From Bradyrhizobium nanningense (lineage in GTDB: Bacteria > Pseudomonadota > Alphaproteobacteria > Rhizobiales > Xanthobacteraceae): a stretch of 64,000 nt of DNA. The stretch covers positions 186,001 through 250,000 of the forward strand of contig NZ_LBJC01000033.1 in assembly GCF_004114535.1 (NCBI RefSeq). Reading direction: 5' to 3'. The translations under genes and the position numbers were made by a program. The notes beneath the pieces are model-generated. The model worked only from the letters and a program-made list of their open reading frames with translations. It searched no databases and was not told the DNA's origin. Positions 1 to 7,795 of this stretch are shown here, in pieces; the first letter of the stretch is position 1; each line of letters opens with the position of its first letter.

Positions 1-2
1 AT

Positions 3-803
3 GTGCAGAAGCTCGCCTTGCAGCCGGCCTCGTTCGAGCCGACGGGGCTGGGCCGCGGCGTCGAGGCGACGCTGACCAAGATGGGCGGCTGGCCGGTCTA
101 TTACACCGCGCCATCGTTGGGCCATGAAGGCTGCAACTTCGTCATGTTCCTGCATGGCGGCGGCTACATCAACGAGATCGTGCCGGCGCATTGGCGCTTC
201 GTCGGCGAGATGACGCGCAAGGCCGGCGTCGTCTGCGTCGTGCCGATCTATCCGCTGGCGCCGCGCGCCACCGCTAAGGACGTGGTGCCGGCGACGGCGG
301 AGCTGCTGCGGATGTTGCTGGAAGACGCGGGGCCCGCAAAGGTCACGCTGGTCGGCAACTCGGCCGGCGCGGGACTCGCGCTCGCCGCCTGCCAATGGCT
401 GCGCGATCACGGGCATCGGCAGCCGAACCAGATGGTGCTGATCTCACCCGCCGCCGATGCCTCGGTCAGCCGTCCGGAGCAAATCGAGATCGCGAAGCAC
501 GATCCGATCCAGGACATTCCGGGCATCGTCGAGGCCGGGCGGCTCTATGCCGGCGAGCTCGATGTCGGCCATCCCTTCGTCAGCCCGCTCAACGGCGCCT
601 TCCGCGCGCTGGCGCCGATGACGATCTTCGCAGGGACGCGCGATCTGCTTTACCCCGACAGTATCGATCTGGCGGCGCGGGCGAGGGCGGTGGGCGTGCC
701 GGTCGAGCTGCATCTGCTCCGTGACCAGCCGCACAATTATGCGCTGATGCCGACGCCGGAGGGGCGGCGCGCGCGGGCGATGATCTTGCGGGCGGTGGCG
801 TGA
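3..803 (+). CDS. Alpha/beta hydrolase, acetyl esterase/HSL type (5' end probably cut by the window)
   Basis: The 266 visible residues form an alpha/beta-hydrolase fold of the hormone-sensitive-lipase group. An HGGG oxyanion-hole motif lies near residue 51, the nucleophile elbow GNSAG has its serine near residue 120, and an Asp in GTRDLL and a His in QPHNY complete a plausible triad near the C terminus. The family hydrolyses short-chain esters; no signal peptide is seen. The reading frame is open to the first bases of the window and the only start is a GTG at base 3 with no visible ribosome site, so the true start may lie upstream. Substrate cannot be told from sequence. Confidence 0.85.
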   Translation: MQKLALQPASFEPTGLGRGVEATLTKMGGWPVYYTAPSLGHEGCNFVMFLHGGGYINEIVPAHWRFVGEMTRKAGVVCVVPIYPLAPRATAKDVVPATAELLRMLLEDAGPAKVTLVGNSAGAGLALAACQWLRDHGHRQPNQMVLISPAADASVSRPEQIEIAKHDPIQDIPGIVEAGRLYAGELDVGHPFVSPLNGAFRALAPMTIFAGTRDLLYPDSIDLAARARAVGVPVELHLLRDQPHNYALMPTPEGRRARAMILRAVA

Positions 804-925
804 AGGGAAGGTGTGATCGTTGTCACAGAGCGCAGCGACTCAACGAGAGCGGCGCTATCGAGCCCATACGGAGGGAAGGGAGCGCGCCTCCGGGGCGTTT
901 CCTCGATGCTCGTAGTTCTACGGGT

Positions 926-1165
926 CTACGCGTGGCTTTTGATCTCGTAATGACCCGGGACGCATTTGAAGCGCTCGAGGCGCCAGTTGGCGTGATAGAT
1001 CGGATGCTCGCCCATCCATTTCGCTAATGGTGCCTGTGCGCCGACCGCGCACTGCATCATCGAAATCTCGGGCGTCATGTTGCTGTCGGTCACGATTTCC
1101 TCGACGCAACTGCCTGAGCTAGCTGCGCTAAGCCGGCAGAGCACGGCTACGACGGTCACGAACAT
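926..1165 (-). CDS. Small exported cysteine-containing protein, unknown function
   Basis: This is a 79-residue protein beginning MFVTVVAVLCRL, a short hydrophobic export signal. The mature part has three or four cysteines and an aromatic C-terminal half with the motif CVPGHYEIK. I chose the ATG at 1165 because GAGGTGACAGG lies just upstream and the signal peptide follows at once; the frame is open for another 39 codons, but these look non-coding. It resembles small periplasmic proteins I associate with Bradyrhizobium. It is convergent with the hydrolase ending at 803 and has no obvious operon partner. Confidence 0.6.
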   Translation of the reverse strand: MFVTVVAVLCRLSAASSGSCVEEIVTDSNMTPEISMMQCAVGAQAPLAKWMGEHPIYHANWRLERFKCVPGHYEIKSHA

Positions 1166-1755
1166 TCCTGTCACCTCATCGGTCGTTTTGGACCACGAAG
1201 AGGATGCAAGCGGAGTGCCAGAGCCTGTGACACGCAAACAACACGCTGGCCTGGTCGACTCGACCCAACGTCCGGAGTCCATTTGACGATTCGGATTGTA
1301 AAAAAATTGCCCCTAAACCGAAGCCGGACAAATACGGGAACCGGGCACTTATGCCCGACTGTGGCACCAGCGCCGCGCTAACGGTGTTTCACGGCGACGA
1401 CGGAGCAAGCGCCTCGTCCTTCGAGACGACCGCTCTCAGCGGTCTCGTCAGGATGAGGCTGACGGGCATCGGTGCTTGTTGAAACTAGCGCAACGGACTC
1501 CGCCCTCATCCTGAGGGCCCGCCAATGGCGGGCGTCTCGAAGGATACGCCGCGGGCGTGGCTGCCTCCCATGTGCGGACCACGCGAGTGACCGCACTGGA
1601 ACGATCAATAGTCCGCGCGCCGAAATAACTGACGCCGAAGATCGCTATCGCCGATCCGCTTTTACCTGCGCATGCAGCGCTGCTACATTTTGCGCGCGCC
1701 GGCGGGCGGCGCGGTGACGAAGAAACATACCGACAAGGGAGGGGCCGAAAGTCCC
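1166..1755. other. Intergenic stretch with a dispersed repeat
   Basis: No convincing gene is seen here; the open frames are shadow-like. It holds the upstream region of the small exported protein (1165, minus strand), a short A/T run near 1300-1310, the 132-bp inverted-repeat element at 1414-1545, and the upstream region of the SDR gene at 1756. Confidence 0.5.
1414..1545. repeat. Composite inverted repeat, family A copy 1
   Basis: Two arms of about 42 bp face each other: the left reads TCCTTCGAGACG...TCAGGATGAGG, the right CCTCATCCTGAGG...CGTCTCGAAGGA. Each arm has its own small hairpin (GACCGC/GCGGTC left, GCCCGCC/GGCGGGC right), so the element could fold as a cruciform. The same architecture is at 52270-52400. 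It lies between genes and encodes nothing recognisable. It looks like a mobile, non-autonomous palindromic element. Confidence 0.8.
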
Positions 1756-2727
1756 ATGAAGGATTTTGCAGGAAAGATCGCGGTCATCACCGGCGGCGGC
1801 ACGGGAATGGGGCGCGAGCTCGCGCGGCAATTGGTGGCCGAGGGCTGCAACGTCGCGATATGCGACGTCTCGGAGGCCGCGATGGCCGAGACCAAGCGGC
1901 TGTGCGAGACCGAAAAGCTTCCGCAAGGCCTGCGCGTCACGACGCATGTCGCCGACGTCGCGATCGAGGATCAGCTGAACCGTTTTCGCGACGAGCTCGC
2001 CGAGCAGCAGAAGACCGACAAGATCCATCTGCTGTTCAACAACGCCGGCATCGGCGGCGGCGGCAGCCTGTTCACCAGCACGCGCGAGCAATGGGAGCGC
2101 ACCTTTAACATCTGCTGGGGCGGCGTCTATCTCGGCGTGCGCACCTTCCTGCCGCTGCTGGTGGCCGCGGACGAGGCCCACATCGTCAACACCGCGAGCG
2201 TCAACGGCTTCTGGGCCTCGATCGGCATGAACCAGGCGCACACCGCCTACAGCTCGGCGAAGTTCGCGGTGAAGGGATTCACCGAAGCGCTGATCAACGA
2301 CCTCCGCCTGCACGCGCCGCACGTCAAATGCTCGGTGGTGATGCCCGGCCACATCGGCACCTCGATCGTCTCCAATTCGCGCAAGGTGCAGAGCGCCGAT
2401 GGATCGGAGCGGCTCAATGCCGACGAGGTCGCGCTGACGCGCAAGCGCATGGTCGCGGCCGGCATGCCGGATGCCGACAAGATGTCGGACGAGGACATCC
2501 AGGCGGCGTTCGCCGAACGCGCCCGCAGCTTCCTGGAGGATGCGCCGACCACGGCCGCCCAAGCGGCGAAGATCATTCTCGACGGGGTCAAGGCCGAGCG
2601 CTGGCGCATTCTCGTCGGCGAGGACGCCAAGCGCCTCGACGAACGCGTGCGCGCAACGCCCGAGCAAGCCTATGACCGCGCCTTCTACGAAAGTTTCACG
2701 CAGGAGGTCGGCTGGCGACTCGGTTGA
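1756..2727 (+). CDS. Short-chain dehydrogenase/reductase (SDR)
   Basis: This is a 323-residue Rossmann-fold oxidoreductase. The cofactor loop TGGGTGMG is at residues 12-19, NNAG follows in the middle, and the catalytic pair is in AYSSAK. A long C-terminal extension (KIILDGVKAERWRILVGED) is common in cytosolic SDRs of about 300 residues that act on alcohols or carbonyls. The start at 1756 is supported by GGGAGG about 12 bases upstream; the frame extends further 5' but without a ribosome site. The substrate is unknown. It stands alone; a consensus promoter reading back into its 3' end lies downstream. Confidence 0.85.
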   Translation: MKDFAGKIAVITGGGTGMGRELARQLVAEGCNVAICDVSEAAMAETKRLCETEKLPQGLRVTTHVADVAIEDQLNRFRDELAEQQKTDKIHLLFNNAGIGGGGSLFTSTREQWERTFNICWGGVYLGVRTFLPLLVAADEAHIVNTASVNGFWASIGMNQAHTAYSSAKFAVKGFTEALINDLRLHAPHVKCSVVMPGHIGTSIVSNSRKVQSADGSERLNADEVALTRKRMVAAGMPDADKMSDEDIQAAFAERARSFLEDAPTTAAQAAKIILDGVKAERWRILVGEDAKRLDERVRATPEQAYDRAFYESFTQEVGWRLG

Positions 2728-2761
2728 GCTTGCGGCAGAGATCGTCGTCGAACGACGCGCG

Positions 2762-2789
2762 TATTTAGGTATGATAATCATCATGTCAA
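2762..2789 (-). promoter_or_regulatory. Near-consensus sigma-70 promoter reading antisense to the SDR gene, with an overlapping palindrome
   Basis: On the minus strand TTGACA (2789-2784) is followed after 16 bases by TAAATA (2767-2762). The spacer contains the odd palindrome ATGATTATCAT (2771-2781), a candidate operator. Transcription would run into the 3' end of the SDR gene from the opposite strand. No minus-strand gene that it could serve is convincing, so it may drive an antisense RNA or be a relic. This is inference from motif match alone. Confidence 0.45.
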
Positions 2790-2823
2790 GAGGTGCGCGC
2801 GTGATATCGCGTGACACCTCTTG
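2787..2823. repeat. Inverted repeat, 9-bp arms
   Basis: CAAGAGGTG (2787-2795) pairs with CACCTCTTG (2815-2823); the loop itself contains CGCG...CGCG around TGATAT. It overlaps the -35 box of the antisense promoter, and has no T tract, so it is more likely a protein-binding or RNA-structure site than a terminator. Confidence 0.5.
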
Positions 2824-2991
2824 CCAATCGCCGGCTCCCTATGTCGGATTGGCATGTCATGCATGCGTCATGGATCGTCGTTCAAGCGATGTTGATCTCG
2901 AACGCTTGGAATGCCGCGCGCGGCGTCTTGGTCGGGCACCTGAAATGGTTTAGTCAATCAGGGGTAACGCGATGACAGAGCGTAGCTCCCG

Positions 2992-4107
2992 ATGATACCC
3001 GCATGCCTCTCCGACGACTGGATCCTTTGCCCGGAGCGGGAGGACATCTCCGCTGAATTCACGCGCCTGCTGACCGCGGCCCAGGAGGGCGGCGCCACGA
3101 TCGCCGAATGCCTGATGATCGCGCGGCAGCTGAAGCGGGGCGACGACCGCTCCTGGCATCGCGAGTGGAAGCGGCTGGCGCAAGCCAACCGGCAGCGCGC
3201 CGAGGCTGCGTTCGCGGAAGGCCACATGGCGAGCGCGCAGCGCAACTGGCTTCGCGCTATGAACTATTATAGCGCGGCGGCGATGCCGCTGGAGCAGGAC
3301 GACGAGCGCCGCTGGGTTGCCGTGCTCGCGATGCAGGAATGCGCGCGCCGCTACCTTTCGGCGCGCAGCCCGGCGGGCGAGGTCGTGACGATCCCATGGC
3401 TCGACGGCCATGCGCTGCAGGGCTACTTCCTCCCTGCGCCGTCGGGCAGCGCGCGAGCGCCGACCGTGATCTGCATCGGCGAGCCCGGCCACCGCAAGGA
3501 GGAGTTCCTGTTCAAGCTCGTGCCGCATGCGCGCGAGCGTGGGTTCTCGCTGCTGGCGCTGGACCTGTTCGGCGACCAGCGCGACGATTTCATCGACGCG
3601 CTGTTGCGGCGGCGCGATCTCGAGAGCGCGATTCCTTGCGTCATGGACTATCTGGAGATGCGCAGCGACGTCGATTTCGCGCGCGTCGGGATCATTGCCG
3701 ATGGCTGGGGCTCCTCCTTCGTGGCGCGCGCCGTGCTACAGGAGCCGCGGCTTGCCGCCGCCGTCTGCGACGGCGGCTTGTGGGACCTGCACGAGCGGGC
3801 CTTCTTCGCCAGCCGGTTCGCGCTGAGCGACGTCAGCATCGTGCCGGTGCCGCATGCGCCGCTGATGGCCTCCAGCGCCGACTGTCCGGTGCTGATCACG
3901 CTCGGCGAGGACGGCTGGCTCAAGGCCGACCGGGCCCGTCAGATCGTCCAGAGCTCCCGGCTCGGCAGTTCGGATGTCATGTTGAAGGTGTTCACTGCGG
4001 CCGAGACCGGCGCGGCGCAGGCCCATGCTGACAATCCGAGCCTTGCCAACGAATACATCTTCGACTGGCTCGAATCGCGGCTCGGTGCCGCCGCCCGGCG
4101 GATCTGA
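2992..4107 (+). CDS. Alpha/beta-hydrolase-fold protein (EstX/FrsA-like), nucleophile apparently missing
   Basis: This 371-residue protein has a helical N-terminal part (residues 1-125) followed by an alpha/beta-hydrolase core. The core resembles acyl-peptidase-like hydrolases that begin with a helical cap. The strand and elbow read VGIIADGWGSSF, where relatives have G-x-S-x-G-G, so the serine nucleophile position appears to be Gly. The His region (AQAHADNP) near the C terminus is kept. It could be a non-catalytic binding protein or use a different residue. The start ATG at 2992 has no strong ribosome site. It ends 15 bp before the convergent MarR gene. Confidence 0.75.
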   Translation: MIPACLSDDWILCPEREDISAEFTRLLTAAQEGGATIAECLMIARQLKRGDDRSWHREWKRLAQANRQRAEAAFAEGHMASAQRNWLRAMNYYSAAAMPLEQDDERRWVAVLAMQECARRYLSARSPAGEVVTIPWLDGHALQGYFLPAPSGSARAPTVICIGEPGHRKEEFLFKLVPHARERGFSLLALDLFGDQRDDFIDALLRRRDLESAIPCVMDYLEMRSDVDFARVGIIADGWGSSFVARAVLQEPRLAAAVCDGGLWDLHERAFFASRFALSDVSIVPVPHAPLMASSADCPVLITLGEDGWLKADRARQIVQSSRLGSSDVMLKVFTAAETGAAQAHADNPSLANEYIFDWLESRLGAAARRI

Positions 4108-4122
4108 GCACCGCCCTCAGGC

Positions 4123-4692
4123 CTAGAAGTCGAGCGAGATCCGGACGCAGGCCTTCTCGAGGCGGTTCTTCAGCGTCGCGAGCTTGGTGGTGAATTCCGT
4201 CAGCTCGTCCTCGTCGAACTCCTGGAAGACGAACTCGCGAATCGTCTTGTATTGCTCGTGGAGGCTCGCGATGTGCTTCTGCGTCTTGTCGGTCAGCGAC
4301 AACCGCACCACGCGGGCGTCGGTCGGCGAGGGGCGACGGCGCAACAGCGCCTTCTTCTCGAGCAGCTTGGACTGGGTGGTGACGAAGGACGGATCGACGT
4401 GGAGCAGCTTGGAGACGACGTTGACCGGGATACCGTCGTCCTTGTCGAGGTCGGAGATGGCCATCAGGATCAGCCATTGCGGGCCGCTGATGCCGAGCGT
4501 CTTCGCCCAGAACTGACGCAGCTCCTCCAGATACATGTTGATCGACGATATCTCCCAGGTGAAGCGCCTGATGATATCCAGATTGCCGATCGAGCGCAGG
4601 CGCGCTCCTTCTTTCCTCGTCGCGGACACAGCGTCACTCCCGTGAACCGATTTGTTCAGGCCGGTGTTCGTGGAAGGCCATAGTCCACGCAA
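4123..4692 (-). CDS. MarR-family transcriptional regulator
   Basis: This 189-residue protein has a winged helix in its centre: LLHVDPSFVTTQSKLLEKKALL is the recognition helix region and RRPSPTDARVVRLSLT the wing. Dimerisation helices flank it at both ends. MarR proteins are ligand-responsive repressors of neighbouring genes. The first 35 residues look non-conserved, so translation may start at a downstream codon. It is convergent with the hydrolase-like gene and divergent from the porin, 341 bp away; its target is not evident. Confidence 0.85.
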   Translation of the reverse strand: MRGLWPSTNTGLNKSVHGSDAVSATRKEGARLRSIGNLDIIRRFTWEISSINMYLEELRQFWAKTLGISGPQWLILMAISDLDKDDGIPVNVVSKLLHVDPSFVTTQSKLLEKKALLRRRPSPTDARVVRLSLTDKTQKHIASLHEQYKTIREFVFQEFDEDELTEFTTKLATLKNRLEKACVRISLDF

Positions 4693-5033
4693 GCCTGCTC
4701 TGACGCAAGTGCAGGGCAGGGTAATTTCGTCACTAAAACTACAAAGATGATCAGCTCAGTGATTGCCCCCCCGCAGGCCACGGTGTGGCGCGCGGGGCAC
4801 AGGTTTAGCAAAACCGAAAAGCTGACCTAATAAACTATTTTGATTACCGAACGACGCAGGCATATTGATCTTCGACGGTGGGGGGTACTCGATCGTCCCG
4901 TTGCAGGTGGTTCGCTCACGTTCCTCGCGTCGAAAGCGGGAGTGTCCGAAAGCGGCCGAGCGGATTTGAGAGGCGGGGATCTTGGGGGGCCTCACGGTCC
5001 GTCTCCGCAAAATGAGCAACTTGGAGGTTTTAA
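4693..5033. other. Porin upstream region
   Basis: There is no gene here. The segment around 4815-4860 is A/T-richer (CTAATAAACTATTTTGAT) and is the likely porin promoter zone, implying a long leader. A good ribosome site GGAGG lies 7 bases before the porin ATG. The MarR gene upstream faces away. Confidence 0.4.
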
Positions 5034-6590
5034 ATGAAAGTGGTGAAGAGCCTTTTGCTCGGCACTGCGGCGGGTCTGATCGCCGTCGGTGGAGCCCAGG
5101 CGGCCGATCTTCCGGTCAAGGCCAAGGCGGTCGAGTACGTGAAGATCTGCTCGCTGTACGGCGCGGGCTACTACTACATCCCGGGCACCGACACCTGCAT
5201 CAAGCTGGGCGGCTACGTGCGTGCCGAAGTGGCGCTCAACGCCGGCGGCAATTACAGCGCCCAGTACAACGGCGTGTTCGCGGCCACCAACCGCCTGAAC
5301 AACTACTACTCGATGCGCGCTCGTGAAGATCTCAACATCGACACGCGCACCGCGACGGAATACGGCGTCGTCCGCACCTATTTCGACGCGGTCTTCACCT
5401 GGACGACCGGCAATTACGGCGGGACCGGTTCGGCCACGGGCGCGACCCAGTACAGCGGCACGATCGGTCTCAACGCGGCCGGCACCGGCCTCACCGGTTC
5501 GGGCGGCGGCAGCATCAACGGCACCGACGGCAACATCTCGGGCGGCGCGCTCGGCGTCTACTACGCCTTCATCCAGTTCGCCGGCTTCACCATGGGTAAG
5601 GCGGTGTCGCAGTTCGACGCGCCCTGGATCAACTATCCCGGCAACAACTTCGATCAGCTCGTCGGCGGCAGCGGCACCACCAACGGCGTGGCGCAATTCA
5701 CCTACACGGCCGACTTCGGCCAGGGCGTCACCGCTGCGTTCTCGGCGCAGGACCAGACGCAGGTCTACCAGACCAGCCTCTGGAACACGGCCGGCATGTC
5801 GACCACGGGCGTGCTCGGCGGTGCCTACGGTTCGAACGACATCGGCGGCAGCCGCTCGCCGGACCTCGTCGCGATGGTTCGCGTCGATCAGGCCTGGGGC
5901 CTGTTCCAGGCCTCGGTCGCGGCTCACGACAACCATGTCGCCTATTACGGCGCCAGCGAAGTCACCGGTCATCCGGAAGACAAGTGGGGCTGGGCCGTTC
6001 AGCTCGCGTTGGGCATCAAGAACATCCCGACCGGTGCCGGCGACGTGATCAACATCTCGGGCGTCTACACCGAGGGCGCGAGCCGCTACAACTTCCAGGA
6101 GCTGGCCGCGACCAGCTACTCGATGTTCGGCAGCTCGAACGCGGCCTATCAGAGCATCGGCTTCGCCGGCGTGTCTGACGCGGTGTTTGCTCCGGGCGGC
6201 CAGCTCGAGCTGACCAAGACCTACGGCTTCCGGGGCGCCTACACCCACAACTGGAGCCCGTACTGGAACACGGCGCTCTACGGCGCGTGGGCTGCGGTCA
6301 ACTACAGCGGCACGGCCAAGGGCCTGATCTGCGGCAGCGCCGCGTTCGCCACCCTGACCGGCACCTGCAACCCGGACTTCAACATCGGCCAGGTCGGTGT
6401 CATCACCCGCTGGACGCCGGTGAAGAACCTGACCTTCTCGGCTGACTTCACCTACAGCCACCTCGATCAGAAGTACTCGGGCGCGATCACGACCGCAGCG
6501 CTGACCGGCGTCGCCAAGCCGGCGGCGACCTACGAGCTGAAGGACCAGGACACCTACAGCCTGCTCCTGCGCGCCCAGCGCAACTGGTAA
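5034..6590 (+). CDS. Outer-membrane porin, Porin_2 family
   Basis: This is a 518-residue beta-barrel porin. A Sec signal peptide (residues 1-23, ending AQA) precedes ADLPVKAKAVEYVKIC. The two cysteines bracketing the segment to DTCIKLGGYVRAE are typical of alphaproteobacterial Omp2b-like trimeric porins. Alternating aromatic strands run to the C-terminal LLLRAQRNW, the aromatic end needed for barrel assembly. It forms a general diffusion channel for small hydrophilic solutes. It has a strong ribosome site and its own terminator, so it is probably monocistronic and highly expressed; codon use is strongly biased. Confidence 0.95.
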   Translation: MKVVKSLLLGTAAGLIAVGGAQAADLPVKAKAVEYVKICSLYGAGYYYIPGTDTCIKLGGYVRAEVALNAGGNYSAQYNGVFAATNRLNNYYSMRAREDLNIDTRTATEYGVVRTYFDAVFTWTTGNYGGTGSATGATQYSGTIGLNAAGTGLTGSGGGSINGTDGNISGGALGVYYAFIQFAGFTMGKAVSQFDAPWINYPGNNFDQLVGGSGTTNGVAQFTYTADFGQGVTAAFSAQDQTQVYQTSLWNTAGMSTTGVLGGAYGSNDIGGSRSPDLVAMVRVDQAWGLFQASVAAHDNHVAYYGASEVTGHPEDKWGWAVQLALGIKNIPTGAGDVINISGVYTEGASRYNFQELAATSYSMFGSSNAAYQSIGFAGVSDAVFAPGGQLELTKTYGFRGAYTHNWSPYWNTALYGAWAAVNYSGTAKGLICGSAAFATLTGTCNPDFNIGQVGVITRWTPVKNLTFSADFTYSHLDQKYSGAITTAALTGVAKPAATYELKDQDTYSLLLRAQRNW

Positions 6591-6615
6591 GCTTCTGGGT
6601 CCTTCGATCCGACAC

Positions 6616-6647
6616 AGCCCCGGCGGGACACCGCCGGGGCTTTTTTT
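6616..6647 (+). terminator. Rho-independent terminator of the porin gene
   Basis: An 11-bp stem (AGCCCCGGCGG / CCGCCGGGGCT) with a 4-base loop is followed by seven Ts, 25 bp after the porin stop codon. This is a textbook intrinsic terminator. Confidence 0.92.
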
Positions 6648-6659
6648 GCGCACGTTCGG

Positions 6660-6836
6660 CACTTCTCGTCGTCCGTGCGGCGGACGAAGACGAGCTATGC
6701 GATTCAATCGCGCCAGATTAATTTACTTACATGAGTTACTAAGCTATATAGCTCCTAGCCAGATACGAAAGTTGCGGCTCTTAGCTTCACGCTAAGCCTC
6801 CAGAAACCTCCGGCGATGCCCCGCCGGAGGTTTTCA
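6660..6836 (+). ncRNA. Candidate small RNA or orphan terminator between porin and gcrA-like gene
   Basis: After the porin terminator comes an A/T-rich stretch (6715-6760) and then two hairpins: CTTAGC/GCTAAG near 6782-6797 and a perfect 11-bp stem AACCTCCGGCG/CGCCGGAGGTT at 6805-6832 followed by TTCATTTT. A second intrinsic terminator with no gene in front of it suggests a short independent transcript. It could instead be a bidirectional terminator for the convergent gcrA-like gene. Confidence 0.35.
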
Positions 6837-6851
6837 TTTTCGGCCTGGACT

Positions 6852-7325
6852 TCAGCCCCGCATCACGCGCGCACGGGCGTTCGGCCGGTAGGCGAGGCGG
6901 CTGTGGCCGGCGCAATAGGGCTGGCCGTCGGGCGCGGAATTGCCGCAGAAGCAGAAGTCCTCGGCGCCCGGAGTCGAGATCGGCCAGCGGCAGCGGTTCT
7001 CGGCAAGCTCCAGCAGCGAGCAGCGATTGGCGTCGTCGATCGGCCCCGTCGCCACGGGGGCGTCGGTGTCGCCATAGATCGTGGCGAGCATCTCATATTG
7101 CAGCCGCGGCACGGCCCTCTGCGCCCGCGCCGGGCCCCGATCCTGAACCTTGCGATCGTCGTTGGTCCGGCCACGCGTCAGGTTGAGGCGGGAGAGCTTG
7201 CCGATCACGGCGTTGCGGCTGACGCCGATGTCGGCGGCGATCTCGCGGCAGGAGAGGCCGGCCTCGAAATGCCGCTTCAGGAGCTCAATTCGTTCGTCGG
7301 TCCAGGTCGGTGAGAGAACAGGCAT
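6852..7325 (-). CDS. GcrA-family cell-cycle regulator (paralogue)
   Basis: This protein of about 157 residues begins with the GcrA hallmark WTDERIELLKRHFEAGLSC and a helix-turn-helix (REIAADIGVSRNAVIGKLSRL). It ends in a cysteine/histidine-rich segment (CSLLEL...CRWPI...FCFCG...YCAGHSRLAY). GcrA binds sigma-70 holoenzyme and promoters carrying CcrM-methylated GANTC, controlling cell-cycle genes in alphaproteobacteria. I chose the ATG at 7325 (MPVLSPTW); a start at 7358 is also possible and has a GAGGCGG upstream. It may be co-transcribed with the small RHH gene 71 bp upstream. Whether it is the main GcrA or a second copy cannot be judged here. Confidence 0.88.
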   Translation of the reverse strand: MPVLSPTWTDERIELLKRHFEAGLSCREIAADIGVSRNAVIGKLSRLNLTRGRTNDDRKVQDRGPARAQRAVPRLQYEMLATIYGDTDAPVATGPIDDANRCSLLELAENRCRWPISTPGAEDFCFCGNSAPDGQPYCAGHSRLAYRPNARARVMRG

Positions 7326-7396
7326 TGGTAACGGTCCCAGGTTGCAGATGTCGGCCATCCGCCTCGAGATCCGTCCGCCTCACGTTCGGCGCGCGC

Positions 7397-7594
7397 TCAC
7401 GTCCTGCCATTGTCGCGGATCGACAAGAGCCCGTCCTTGATGGCGAGACGGATGCCTTCCTCGATCAAGGTACGTGCGACGCCGGGAACGCTGGTGCCGT
7501 GGGTGCCCTGTCTCACCAGCTTCTCCAGGTAGGTGATGGTCGAGAGCGCCAGGGTTACGGGAATGCGGTCAGTCTCGGCTTTTTCGGTGGCCAT
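7397..7594 (-). CDS. Small ribbon-helix-helix-like protein
   Basis: This 65-residue protein has a basic/acidic N terminus, a strand (RIPVTLAL) and two helices (TYLEKLVRQG...VARTLIEEGIRLAIKDG). That is the size and pattern of an Arc/CopG-type ribbon-helix-helix DNA-binding protein, though the fit is by pattern only. It lies on the same strand as the gcrA-like gene. A GANTC site (GACTC, 7642-7646) and an A/T-rich promoter-like stretch lie upstream, compatible with cell-cycle control but also expected by chance. Confidence 0.7.
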   Translation of the reverse strand: MATEKAETDRIPVTLALSTITYLEKLVRQGTHGTSVPGVARTLIEEGIRLAIKDGLLSIRDNGRT

Positions 7595-7795
7595 GGCCCG
7601 AACGCTAGCCTCTTACTCGGGTACATAAAAGTAACGATTAAGACTCTATTTAGGTTCAGGGGCGGAAGTCAAATGCAGGCTGAGCTTGACGCTCAGCGTG
7701 TTGGAATCGCACGGGAAATTAGTCGCGACCGAGCGCGCCGCGCGGAGTACGGGCGGCGGTGTGGCGTCAACAGGTTACGGAAACGGCGTCCGAGC

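Noticed and set aside
1645..2817. Long 390-codon minus-strand open frame
   Set aside because: It overlaps the SDR gene in antisense and reads as low-complexity Ala/Arg/His-rich sequence; a shadow of the high-G+C gene.
4992..6707. 571-codon minus-strand open frame under the porin
   Set aside because: Composition is typical of an antisense shadow (Val/Arg/Ala-rich); the porin on the other strand is unmistakable.
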